NCBI GenBank assembly: GCA_012064415.1
Contig: SSNU01000119.1
Location: forward strand, 596,529 to 660,528
Length of the DNA stretch: 64,000 nucleotides
From: Gyrodactylus bullatarudis
Taxonomy: Eukaryota > Platyhelminthes > Monogenea > Gyrodactylidea > Gyrodactylidae
Reading direction: 5' to 3'
Shown here: piece after piece, positions 10,736 to 23,300 of the stretch
How positions within the stretch are numbered: the first letter of the stretch is position 1
Layout: each line of letters opens with the position of its first letter
Notes under the pieces: generated by a model
The model's database searches: none
What the model saw: the letters and a program-made list of their open reading frames with translations, nothing else
Told to the model about the DNA's origin: nothing
Position numbers and translations under genes: made by a program

Positions 10736-12484
10736 ATGGGAGTTAAAAAATTTTGGTCACTTGTTGAAGCTTCAGGGAAAACAGCATCTCTTCTGAATTT
10801 TCATGGCAAGATTTTTTGCATTGATTTTAGCTGTTGGATATGCGCAGACAAGTCTGTCAATCTAAGAATGAGCCAAGACATTAAATTATATTTACGGAAC
10901 ATATTTTTTCGTATTTGTCATCTACTGCAGATGAGCATTTTACCCTATCCAGTTTTTGATGGCGCTGCTCCTGATATTAAATATGAAACCATGAAATCAA
11001 GAGAGTAATACATCATAAATTATAGCTTAAAAATAATTATAGAGGTATGCTCTCTCGCCCAAACGAAAAAGTGAAACCATTTACAAGTTTGAAACGCTCA
11101 AACTTTTCTTTTGTTTCTCGAGAGATATCAAAGATGCTTGATCTGATGGGAATCCCATGGATTGTCGCACCGGGGGAAGCTGAAAAACTTTGTGCTCACC
11201 TCAACATTGACGGTATAGCTGACTTTTGCGTATCCAATGATGGTGATAGCTTCTTGTACGGAGCTAAAAGTGTTCTGAGAAACTTTGGCATCTCCCAAAA
11301 AGATCATCAAATATATCAGTTTAACTCAGAAGAAATCTCAAATCTTCTCAATTTTAATCGTCTTCACTTCATTCTCCTAGGTTTAATTTGTGGCTGTGAT
11401 TACTATCCAAATGGAGTGCCAAAAATAGGCCCTAGAAACGCGATCCTTCTGCTAGATTCGATAAGGCAAGACTCTTCAGCAGCCAAAGTCATACAAATAC
11501 TGTGTGGAAAGTTGCCGAGTATAGATGAAAACGAATTTGTTAAAAAACAAAAGATTTGGTCCAAAGTATTTGATCACTTCAGGGATTCACATGATTTAGT
11601 CAATAAGATTGTATCAGAATTCACAGAGAAAGGGGAGCAACTGGAAAAATTTCGTCTTCCAAAAAGGGATAACTTATTCTGGTCACGGCCCAATCCGGCT
11701 GGTCTTGTCAAATTCTTCCAAGAAAAACTTGATTGGCCTGCCTCATATACTCTCATTCATGTTTTGCCTATTCTTGCCTGTTGGGATTTGCGTAGATCTA
11801 TCCAAATTATCGATAGCGACCAATACAGAAGTCTTTCATCTATTCCCCTGCCAAGTTCCAAAGGGCTCTCATCTGTTAACGATGAAATCACAGATGACCA
11901 ACGACTCAAACCCTGCGAAATTGTCAAGGAATGTCGTGTGAATTTCATTGACTACTACACAGTTAGATTTGAAAAATTGGGTACACCTCCTCTAAAACTT
12001 TAAACTTTTCCTCTTGATAATTCGACTTTTGATTATTCCCATAGGCTGTGATATCTGGACAACTTGTCAGTGGGAAAACGAGAAAGAGGATTACTACAGA
12101 ATTAACTTGAAAAAGGCCGAAGTTTCCCTCGTACATTTGAAGCTGATTAATGAATTTTTGTCGAATAAAAAGAAACCAAAAGCCATTGCTCCCAAGAGGG
12201 ATAGGAAAAAGCTCGATAAGGCAAAGAGTGACCCAGTTGATGATCTTACAGAAACCTTGGGTAAACTGATGCTGATTGAGCCAGTTAACAATTCTTCCTC
12301 GCCCAAGTCAAGTGGTCTCAAGAAGGAGGATAAAGAAAACTTTTCGCATTTATTCCTTCACAGAGCCATGGTTGACGACAAGTCCATTCTCGAGACATCT
12401 ATTGTCTCAAGTTGCGATGAATTCTCTACACCCAAAGTCAAGCCGCTTAGAGAACGCTTAATGAACCGTGGAGTTGAATTGTGA
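10736..12484 (+). CDS. GEN1: GEN1/Yen1-type Holliday junction resolvase (XPG/FEN1 superfamily)
   Basis: Exons 10736-11004, 11043-11980 and 12045-12484 give 548 aa; introns are 38 and 64 nt. The XPG-N domain begins MGVKKFWSLVEASGK and carries the metal ligand in IDFSCWICADKS, as in GEN1. XPG-I contains GIPWIVAPGEAEKLCAH and SNDGDSFLYG with the acidic Glu and Asp residues. The helix-hairpin-helix follows as GCDYYPNGVPKIGPRNA. GEN1 dimerises on four-way DNA junctions and makes symmetric nicks, resolving recombination intermediates. The C-terminal 150 residues are basic and Ser-rich, presumably regulatory. At 548 aa it is shorter than human GEN1 (about 900), mainly in this tail. FEN1 and EXO1 are less likely because FEN1's spacing and PCNA tail are absent. 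Confidence 0.9.
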
Positions 12485-12551
12485 TCGATTTTATTTTTCA
12501 AAATTCTGAAAGGTATGAAAAATGTGTTATTTCTATTAACAAATACAAGTT

Positions 12552-13486
12552 CTACTCTAGATTCTGAGTTTCACTTGCATCACCAATGTCGAGAATCTCT
12601 GATATGTATTTGTTGAGCTTTGATACTTGTTCGTTATTGACTTTGAAAAAGTCTACTTTCACTTTACCTTCTTCAATGTAATCCCCATTATTCAAGTCTA
12701 TTCGAAAGAATAACAAGACAATTCCTTGAGCCATTTTCCAGGCCATCTCATCAGATAACTGGCCCATTATAGAGTTGACGCCGTAGGGATCGACAAAGAT
12801 AATTTGTAAGTCCTCAGCAGTGGAGCCTTTCCTCAGCTGGACTCCATTTTGATGATGCCTTATTTTTGAATACTGTATTAACTGGGCAAGGATGAAATTA
12901 GGATCATTGGTCAGGTTCATATCGGCCTCTTGAAGGTATTTGACTACTTTAGCCTTTTCAAAACTTTTAACAACAATAAATACCGTAAGGAAATCATCCG
13001 CATTAGGCGAGATCAACTTATTTATGAGAAATACAAGATCCAAGAATAAAGAGTTTTCATTCTTAAAGTGGTTTTGAAATACTATCAAGTAATCAATAGT
13101 ATGTTCCAAGACCTCATTCAGATTTCTCCCATTGGCAGCCTGGTTAGAGTCATAAAGGATATAGATTATCTGATCAATATTTATGGGAGTGTATGCATCT
13201 GTGAATATGTCATCAGATCTTCTGTGCTTGAGGTATGCCCTGTTGATTCCGCCGATTGTATTCTCGCCGTATTCAGTGAAAATTTGATCTTTTAATTCAA
13301 CCATAACATCAATGTTGTCGCTCATTAAGAGAATTTTAGCTCCTCTCCTTGCTAGATCTGCTATGGCATTTTGAATGAGGAAATCTGACTCTCTGAGTAG
13401 AACGAGTATCGTCTTTCCATCCAGGCGTTTTCCTTTGTAATTTATATTTGAGAATCGCTACAGATTAAATGGATTATTACCCTCAT
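12552..13486 (-). CDS. Degenerate short-chain dehydrogenase/reductase, RDH13-like
   Basis: Exon 2 (13457-12552) is joined to a 6-nt coding exon 1 (13486-13481, Met-Arg) across a 23-nt intron, giving 303 aa that start MRRFSNINYKGKRLDGKT. This resembles the start of arthropod and fly RDH13-type enzymes (MR+...YKG...LDGK). The Rossmann layout persists (AIADLARRGAKILLMSD; VDPYGVNS in place of LHPGVV.T), but key motifs are gone. TGxxxGIG reads LLRESDFLIQ, NNAG reads YDSNQ, and the catalytic YxxxK position reads FILAQ. I infer a pseudoenzyme that has lost NAD(P) binding and catalysis. It lies between GEN1 (68 bp away, convergent) and DESI2. Family placement is by remembered motif positions. Confidence 0.65.
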
Positions 13487-13646
13487 TGAAAGAATTTAAA
13501 CAGTTATCAATGTGTGAATAATATTCTGACGAAGAGAAACTTATTTATAAACACTAATTGAAACACTATTATGCAATCTAATAAATTAATATTTTATTCA
13601 AGGATTCAATAATTTACAATAAAAATTCCAAGTTACAAGAGATTAA

Positions 13647-14355
13647 TTATTCAGATGATTGATCACAGGATTGAAGAACATTTGGGGAAGAACGTCTACG
13701 AGTGCTCCTCCGCCTCGATGGAAAGTTTTGAGCGTTTTGATTAGTCAAAGGTGGAATTGCATCAGCCATGCAGGTGTCCATATGAAATTGAGGAGTAAGC
13801 CACATTGTTGGAATAAGTCTACGGATAAGGGAAACATTTGAACTCATATTGGCAAGTCTATTTATATAGCTGGGGAGATTGGAGCCGCAGAGGATCTTGA
13901 CAAAGGCAGCAGAAAAATGGTTACAATTCTTATCCAACAAGTGATAAGAGTCTGCCTGAAAATCACTGCCCATTCCTTGGATGATGAGAAAAATATCTTC
14001 TTCTGTGAAATCTGTGGTTCCAACAAAATGTTCAGTTTTGAAAATACAATTATTTCCCAGAACAGATGAATCCCGTGGGACCATTTCGAAAATTCCCGAA
14101 ATTGAGTCTGGAAAACCACCAAAACAATACTCGATATCATAAACTACAACACCTGTATGATAAACTCCAAGACCAAGATATGAAACATAACCATTAAGTG
14201 ACATCTAAAAGTTAAAAACAGTAATAATTTACGAGATCATAAACGTTTACATAGACATTGGTCCGACTTCCTTGTATTTTAGATTGGTTGTTGCTGGATC
14301 GATTTATTTTAGCTTTGATTTTATCAAAAAGACTATTTGAGGGGGAATTATTCAT
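13647..14355 (-). CDS. DESI2: PPPDE-family deSUMOylating/deubiquitinating peptidase, DESI2-like
   Basis: Exons 14355-14233 and 14204-13647, separated by a 28-nt intron, give 226 aa. The junction reads NVYVNVYDL then MSLNGYVSYLGLGVYHTG, matching the beta strand and catalytic His region of DESI2 (VVLNVYDM...GIGVFHSG). The nucleophile Cys lies in HLLDKNCNHFSAAF. INRLANMSS and LIRRLIPTMWLTP also match the family. DESI2 is a cytosolic cysteine isopeptidase of the PPPDE fold. The C-terminus is Arg/Ser-rich and lineage-specific. An in-frame TGA lies 15 bases upstream of the ATG, and no other Met precedes the conserved block. This ATG shares two bases with a start codon of the divergent centriolin gene. 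Confidence 0.88.
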
Positions 14356-17300
14356 GGTTAATGACGAACCTCAAGAAATATTACTTTTTCTTGATAAATT
14401 TCATATTATGAACACATGTCAACGAAATAGTCAACCTAAATCTAGGTTTGTTAAAAAGATTAAGCCATATGAACTTGGCGTATTTATAATTTTTTCAAGA
14501 ATTCAAATGGAAAACGCCAGAATTATTTATATAACGGAAAATCTTCTACAAAAACGCACCAAATACACTAAGAAAGAGTTTGTAAATCATCTTAATTTAT
14601 CTGGATGCATCAATCCACCATACAAAATTAATGTAGGTTATTTTCTCATGTAATACGTAGCAAATTGAAAATCTTGATGGATTCAAAAATTTGGTTTACC
14701 TGAACTTATCCAATAATGCGATCAAAAAAATAACAAACCTGAATAATCTTCAAATGCTGAGGGTCTTAAACCTCTCTTCCAATAAGATTTCAGAATTATC
14801 TTTACCAATGTTGACGTGCCTTACAGAATTAAATATATCCCAGAACCAGATAAGATCGATACCTCAATCTATCCATAGGAGCTTACCTGTTTTGGAGAAA
14901 TTTCTCATTTCTTCCAATCTTATAGATAATTTAAATTCAGTAAGACTATTGAGGAGATTTAACGAACTCGTCCACGTCAATATTTTCGACAATCCTGTAT
15001 GGGAGAAATTCGATACTGATTCCTCTCGTTATTTTGTCATTTATTACATAAATCAAATCCAGATTTTAAATGATGAGAATGTGACTGACGAGGAGAAAAT
15101 TCGAGCCAAGGATATGTTTGACAAGGATGAAAATAAAAATTTGAACAATCAAGTGGACCAGTTCAAAGATAAAATCAGCCATCTAGAATCAGAAAACTAT
15201 AATCTCAAAGATTTCAATGAAAAAACAAAGCTCAAGTTAACGAAAGTTGTCGAAGAACACCAGTTAATGAAGAAGGAAATTGAAAATATGGCAATCACTC
15301 TAAGGTTGAAAGATCAAATTGTGAGTTCTTTTCTTCATTTACAATATTTAAGATTAAAAGACATTCATCCGAGCTGGTCAACCATTACCACAAAAGGTTA
15401 AGGGGAAACGATTTCTTGGTCAAATCTAAAAGTATTGAAACAATGTCGAGAATGGAGCCTTCAGACTCGACAATTTACGGTTTCGAAGAATCAAATCTTC
15501 TTGACAATGATGCCTCGAATACTTCTGATCCTAGCAGAGACTCTGCCATTCTCATGGACTCTGTGGAAATTTTATCAGAAGATTCGGAAAATTTCCTCAG
15601 TTTTCCTCAGTCTTTTTCTCGGTCCGTTAACAGGCCAAACAGTTTGTCTTTACTTACTCCTGGTCAAAATTTATCTTCATCTACCCTCTACGATACGCCA
15701 AGGTCTAATCTTGCATTATTTCCGGTTGTTGAGGTAAGCAAAATAAAGAATTATTCAGCCTAACTATCCTTTTTGTGGAGGAATGGGCGAGGATAACATA
15801 TGGTTTAATTCTATTGGCCCGTTTTCATTTTTCCAATCACATTTCTTGCATGAGTATAATCCCAAATTTATCATTCAGCTATGCTTTAAGTAAGAATTAA
15901 TTAATACTTTGTTCCCTTCGTATTATAAACTCAACCAGTTTACTACATTCTTTTCAAGTGTATTTTTCACAGCACAAATACTGATTCATTTTTCAGACTT
16001 GTGCGTTACTTTTGCACCCTTAGAAATCTGTCAACATACCGTTCTCACATTTCCTGATTTAAAATTACGAAAAATGAATACATATTAACAACTTGTAGGA
16101 GAAGAATTCAGATGAAGACGGCCTAGATAACCTCGAGACTGATTACAGCGATGGAGAGGAGACCTCTGTGATTCTATCAGAGATGTCGAATATCAAAAAG
16201 AATGATGAGAAACGACGGGCTCAGGAGAAAAATCTAACTCGTCATTTATCGAATCTGGAATTGGGAAATCGATCGAGTAAGCGTAAAAAGATCCAAATCC
16301 ATGACCATCCAAATCGGTTAGCTTCCACCTTTTATCAAAAAGCCAAACAACCCCATAATAATGGAATTAGTTCAGAATCCCTCTCCTCAAACCTAACTGA
16401 ACCAGTGAATAATTCTGGTATAAGTCAAAGTGATCGGTTAGTACATAAACTCTGCCAAGATCTCGGTGACCTATCAAGGAAAATACGCAACAAAGAAACA
16501 ATAAATAAAGAACAAGTTAGATTAACATGTTACCATAACTACAAATTATTCTGATCATGCAATGCATAAATTTATCCCACATGAAAAAAATTAAAAGTGA
16601 TTTCATGATTCACATTTTCAATCTAACTTTCCCATTCCCTTTCATTTTAGCTGGAGAAGATCATTTCCCTTCTCGAGAATCAGAGTCAAACGTCTGGGTG
16701 TCTGGTTAATGAAAACCATCAGGAAATTATTGAGAATCGTCATGCTTCATCTTCGGAGAATAAATGGAAATCTGTCAGTTAAAACAAGCCTCAAACATGT
16801 ACACAACAAACTAATTATTATTATTACTTTTAGGAATTGAAGAAGAACCTAGTCGAACTGGATGAGTCCAGATGTCGTCTACTGAACTTGGAGAGTAGCC
16901 TGATTGAGAAGGAGCAAGAGATTGCCTTGGCCAACTGCGACAGAGATAACCTCAGTAGAAACTTTGAGGAGACCAAACTTCTTCTCAATGAACAACGCGA
17001 TGAAATAAAACGACTTAACCATCTCCTTGATTTGACAGTGGGAATCATTCCGAGTGAAAGGCAGGTTTCCAGTGACAAGGCCAACCTCCACGGACAGAGT
17101 ATGCCCAATTTGTCTGTGAATAAAACATTGTTGTTGAAAAGGCTAGCCAATGATATAAACACCTATAGAGCCGATCAAAACGGCCAAATTGTCGAAGAGT
17201 TATTCTGCAATGTTCCTGAACACCATCGACTTGAGGACTTTCTCCAGGAGTCGATCAACGACAAGAGGAACCTCGAGAAAAAGTACCAGAGACACAAGGT

Positions 17301-20300
17301 GAGCGTTCAGTCTGCATTCTTCCTTTTAACCGTTTACTCTCCCTCTCTCTTGTTAACCTCTAATAGTCAAAGTCTATAGCTGATCTTGCGATTGTGGATA
17401 AAATTGAAGAGGAACTAGAGGTGAGCTAATCAACCTGAAATTAGAGTCAAAAGTTTTATTTTGGGTAATTCTCTTAGCGTAATCGCCGGGAATTGACCCG
17501 AGTCGATGGAATTCTCCGAGCTAAAGAGAAAGAAAACCTTCAGTTCATTAATGAAATCAGATTGCTCAGATCCCAGCGTGACTACTTGACCCAGAGGGCA
17601 AAAACCTTTCAGAGTAGCCCAGAAGTTGTCCATACAATTAAAAATAACATTCACGATATTCGTAGGATCATGGAGACTGCTCAATTGGAGTTTGATCGCC
17701 TCCAACAGAGACGCCATGATGTCCTTGAAGAGAGGAACTCATACAAAATGGAAGATGAGGTTAGTTTGCTTTTTTCTTCTATCAGATCAATGAACAAATT
17801 AGTCTGCATAATTCATCAGTCATTAAAAGGAAATCAATTTGTATTCTTTTGCGGCCGAGAGAGTTGACAGAGGCTCATCCCAAAGGAGAAGTCTTATCAC
17901 CAATAAATAATCTCAGGTTGACTGTATTCTGATCAAATCTAAGAGGAGAGAAAGCTTTCATTTCTATTTACTTTATTTATTGGGTATCAGTTCAGTAGGG
18001 AGGAAGTAGTTTTACTGCATTATACAAGGCTGAGAGGAACGCCCTTTAACTTATTATTATTATTATTATTACTAGGATTATTAAGGAACAACAATTCACC
18101 CTATATTCACCTTCATATTTTCCTACTCTTTTTCCCCACTTTCTTTTACTCTCTTGATGTTAGAAGGATACACAATTCTATAGTCGTCTTTTGGCATAGT
18201 TATAGGGCAATGGTCACACCGATTCCTTAATCACTGAATGACTCACTCCTCTATGATTAATAAAATGGTCAACAGACAGACGCAGTTTCGAAAGATTAAT
18301 CAACCACTTGAACATGAAACATTTAAACCTTATAGTCTCCAATACGAATTTTGGAAAAAATGTAATTAAACAATTTTTTGAATTAAAATTCGCGGTCAAA
18401 GTAAAAAAATATTTATTTTTTGTCACATTTACTGCTTTCATCTCCTAAAAACCTGGTTTCCAATAACATATTTAAAAAGGAATCTGGTTCAAATTTTTCC
18501 GAGTCTCTCAACTATTTATTATGTTTTACAGATTGACGAAAATTCCTCGTCAGACAATGACCCAGTAATCTCGAGGAATTTAACTGAAACTAACTCAAAG
18601 ATTGATCAAATTCTCAACGAGAATGATGGCCAAGAAAGGAGGCCAACTCATAAGCAAATGTACAAATCCAGAAGTAGTAAAAATTCTAAAATGTGAGCAA
18701 TTATTTCTCAATTACTTTGGTATTCGAATGAGTTTAAACCGAAAATCTTCCTTTGAAAACTCAGGAAAACTCGAATGCAGCAAGCCTTGTCGGGAGAATT
18801 GAAAAAATTCGATTCCCTCATTGAGAATCAAAAATCCATCTTTGAAGAGCTTCGTAGACGAATGGATGAAAAAATCGCAGACTGGGATCGAATTAATGAG
18901 AAGGTGAGCCCTTTTTCTAATTAATTCATTCTATATCTTTCAACTGTTGGTAGCAACAAAATAAAAACTAGATTGGAAAACTGTCCAGAGTATTTTCCAT
19001 CTCCAAGACAATGGAATTTATTAAATAAACAAACTTCATTTGTTGATATAAATTTGGGTTTATCTGTTGACCATAAAGATTGACAAGCGACAATTTAATC
19101 TAATATATATTTTATATTGATAAAACTAGATTTGCACTTTAATTCTCCTGTTACATTTCCGCTTTTTCCCAAATGACTTTCTAGGGTAGGATTCCCCAGG
19201 TCAAACAATTACAACTACAGTTATCCTGATCAGATGAATTCAATTTCTTGAAGATGAGCGTAATCTTTCATAGAAAGCATATTCTTCTTTTAACTGATTG
19301 AAAATGCTTGTTTGAAAATAATTTTCATGTCCTAAAATTTAGTCTATCGATTATAATCAAAAATGCATTACATCGACGATGATGATTCGAACGAATGTTG
19401 CTAAGGTTAAAATTGATTAATTTTCTCTCTCATTTCTACTAAGCACAGTTATTTTTCCTCCATTCAACCCAGAATAAAGACTTTTCTATAACCTTCTATA
19501 GATAAGTGTGGTCAATGGTAATTACTATATCCATATGAACTATAACTTGATGGAGATTGTCTTCTCACACACTCACAGTGGCAGAAATAGACGCGTTTCG
19601 TCCTTATTAGGACTCGTCAGCACTCCATAGCCAGGATTCGAGCCCGTGTTTCAATTTTTTCTGACCTAGTGGTGTACTGACGAGTTCTGATAAGGACGAA
19701 ACATGTCTACATGACATGAAGATGAGAATTTACTTTTTTCACAAAAATCTCAATATTTTACTCAGGAAAGTCAGGAAAAAATTTATTTTTCAAACTCCAT
19801 GATAAAATGAGCCAATAAGTTGTGGAAGTTAAAAAAATTTTTGAAAAAATTCAATCTGACGAAAATTAGGGCGTTTTCCAATTTTGAAAATGCCCCAGAT
19901 TTTCCCTTTTTCAACTTATGAGCCCAATATATTTATCGATGTCAAAGATTTGAAGCAGTTAAATGCAGATATCCAAGACCAGCATTAGACGAAGAATTCG
20001 AATTGGACCGTAGAGGTAGAAAGGAATCAACTGTTTTCAAGAAAAAGTTAAGCTTTTTATATTTTGGATCATTTCCCTTCGTGATAATCAATGGATTCAA
20101 ATTTTTCGATTCTCCACAATAATAACGAATTTCTTTTTCTTTGCATACAGATGATAGACCAAGGAGTTCAAAATGACCACTTCCCTCTTCCTCAACTTGT
20201 AGGGGATAACTCAAACCTGGATGAAGGGAATAACTTTAATGGCAGTTCATTGAAATTGGAAATGTCCAACTTAAATAAGGACATTCAACAGATGAATGTA

Positions 20301-23300
20301 AGCTTGAATAGATTTTGCACAAAGCATCGGGTTGAAAATTTTTTTAGGTGATTGTCCGGCGCCTGGAGAACGAACGGGACGAACATTTGAGGAGGATTGA
20401 AAAGTTGAAATTCGAAGAATCTCGTCTCAAAGAGCTAAATCATAGTCAAGTTAAAGTACGTTTTATCCATTGATGTATAAAGAGAAAGAATATTCCTAAC
20501 ACCAAGTAAATATAGCAATTGGAAAAGACAAAGTACCTTCATGAGAGACAGAAAGAATCAGTGGTAAAGTTGAAAGAAGTCCGTCATCAGGAGGAGAACA
20601 GATTCCACAGTCTGACAGAAAAGAGTCAGGAACTCTTGAACAAGGTCCAATGCTACAAGCAAGATCTTTTCGCCTTAGAAAAGGAACTGGACTTGACACG
20701 AAATCACCGGAATGATCTCGTAAGCTTTTCATTTTTTCATGTTTCTAGAATGCTGAGAAGGTGAAACTCGAGGAGAATCTATCCAAGATTCAAGATCAAA
20801 TCGCCCTCAGCAACAAAGAGAAAGAGGCCAGGGAACGAGATCATGAAATTCTTCTTAGAAGAGTTCAAGAAACTCAAGATGTCCTTGAGGAGAAATTAAA
20901 GTAAGATTGAATGTATCCTGTCTAAATTTGCAATTTGAAACTATTGAATTTTTGATCACAGAAAGTCTAGAGATTTAGACAAACAACTAACAGATCAAAA
21001 GTCTTCCCTGAAAAAAGTTGAGATTGAATACGGACAGGAAAAGGACAGGCTGGATGCTATCACCAGAGAGAGAGTGCAACTGGATCAGGAAATAAACAAC
21101 CTCGGTTCTGAAGTGTTGAAGAAGAACTTTGAACTGGACAAGATTCAGTGAGTCTCGGGTAAATGTTTGTCATTTGGGTTATATTCTTTGATCCCTGGTA
21201 TTTTAGGCAAACGTTGAACTTTTCCAAAGGCAACATTGAAAAGCTACGCCATGAACTGAACCTGGTTAAAAAGGAAAAGACTGAGGCTGAGTACAATCTT
21301 CAGGCTAACTTGAGTAAGATACGCGAGGAGACCAAAGCCCTTAAGGATCACTATTCTGGGCTTATTGGACGAGTTAAAATGACCAATGACCAACTCCATA
21401 ATCTGAAGGACTCTTGTGATTCCATTGAAAGGGAAAGGAATCGTGCAATGAAAGAGATCGAGGAAGAAAGGAGTCTCTTGAAGCAGGTAAATTGAAACTA
21501 CTACTATTCATTCATAAATATGAGTTATTTTGATTGGTTGAAGAAACATTCGATTAATACTTTTTTGTTTTCATCCAATCAGGACAAAGATAAGCACTTG
21601 GAATGTATGAGGGAGATTGATGGGAAGCTCTCTAATAAAGCAGATCAATTGGTCAAACTACAGGAGAAAATCGATGGATTACAGGTAAGTGTAGTGTCCA
21701 ACAGATGAATATTTACAAGAATTTTATTGATTCTCTCTTTTTCCAGATATTATTGAATAACAAAGAGAAGAATTCATCTGACGCTGATAGTCTCAGAAAA
21801 ATTATCTCTGATTTGCGTGAGTAACCAAAAACTATTCTTTTTTGGCCATTATTCTTTCATAAACCACTATTATTTCATCTCTCTATACTTACACGGGGCT
21901 GAAGTAATTTATTTTTGTTTTCAATGAATTACTGTTACTACTGTAATATGTTTATACTATTGGTCATTGTAATGTAGTACAAGTTCATTCAGTCACATAT
22001 TTTCACTCTACAACTAAAGAGAGAAATATTTTTCTATAGTCTGTATTAAATTTTTATTTTGATCTTGTTTTATTTATTAAATTATTAATTAACCTCTATG
22101 AAAAAGCAAAAATGAAAGAAAATAGCTCTGAAAAAAACTAATCATAAATTCCCCTTGAATGACTCAGGCCACCAGATTGAAATGGAAAAGGAGGCGCGCA
22201 ATAACGAAGTAAAACAAATCTCCCTAAAGAATAGTCAAGAGGTTAACCAGATGAAGTTGGAGAGCGAACAAAGGGAGCATAACTATCAAAATGAAATCTC
22301 CAATCTTCAAGAGCAATTAGCTAACGAAGTTAGAGAGCGTAAAAAGTACCGAAAGAGGGCGACCAAGGAAATATCAGAACTAGAACGGATAGCTGAAGAA
22401 CAGTGCTCTCGTTCTGGCTTATTGACGAATCAGTTGGCTACTCTGTCAAAGCAATACGCTCAACTTCAATCGAGAGTGAGCAATAATATAGCAAAACTTT
22501 TGTAGCATTCGATTGAGGTTATCTGCTGACGTAATAGAAAATCTCAATCGAGTTAGATTTCCTAAAACACACTTGAGAGTTTTGTCATTTTCCCATTAGA
22601 AAATACATGTCTAATTTCCTTGACCTAAACTTAGATTTCCACCTATGGTCTTCTCATTGACGATGTCTCCACGGTAAATTGAATCGAATCTTTTGTTGTG
22701 TTACTATATATTTCCTGCACTTTTTGATTCTTTTGATTGATAAATTTGAGTCTTTCTTTTTTTTCAATTCAGTCGAAAACACAAGAATTTCTCATGGAGA
22801 GTAATATAGCAAAAGTTCCAGTTGTCTGAGTTAGACACTGTCTAACTTGAACCTGTAATTAGTTTTTACTTTAATTCACCTTGTTAATTACTCCTGATCT
22901 AATAATCTTCTTCTACAATACTATACTGTATCATTTCAAACGTTCACTCGGTTAATTTACCATTCATATTTAAATGATACACATAGTCATTTTTCAATGA
23001 AATTTTTCCTCTGATTTCATTGGCCTAGATCTTTGTGTCATATTTGAATGAATGAATGAATCATCATTTACTACATATTTTACTCAAATCAAATACAAAA
23101 TTGTTCATTTCTCTGACCTCTTACAATCATCAGTTCAAAGATTTTTTATTTTATAATACTCTCAATGATAGTTAACTTCACAATATTGATTTCATAAGGA
23201 TACACATTTCCTAAACTTTTCACGCCTTCACATGATTACATTCTTATTATAAATGAGCACTCCCTGTTGGATGTCGTAAAATAGATACTTTCCCACTATA

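Noticed and set aside
19636..19652. tRNA gene at the B-box-like sequence
   Set aside because: No A box, anticodon arm or cloverleaf could be drawn around it. The inverted arms explain the structure better.
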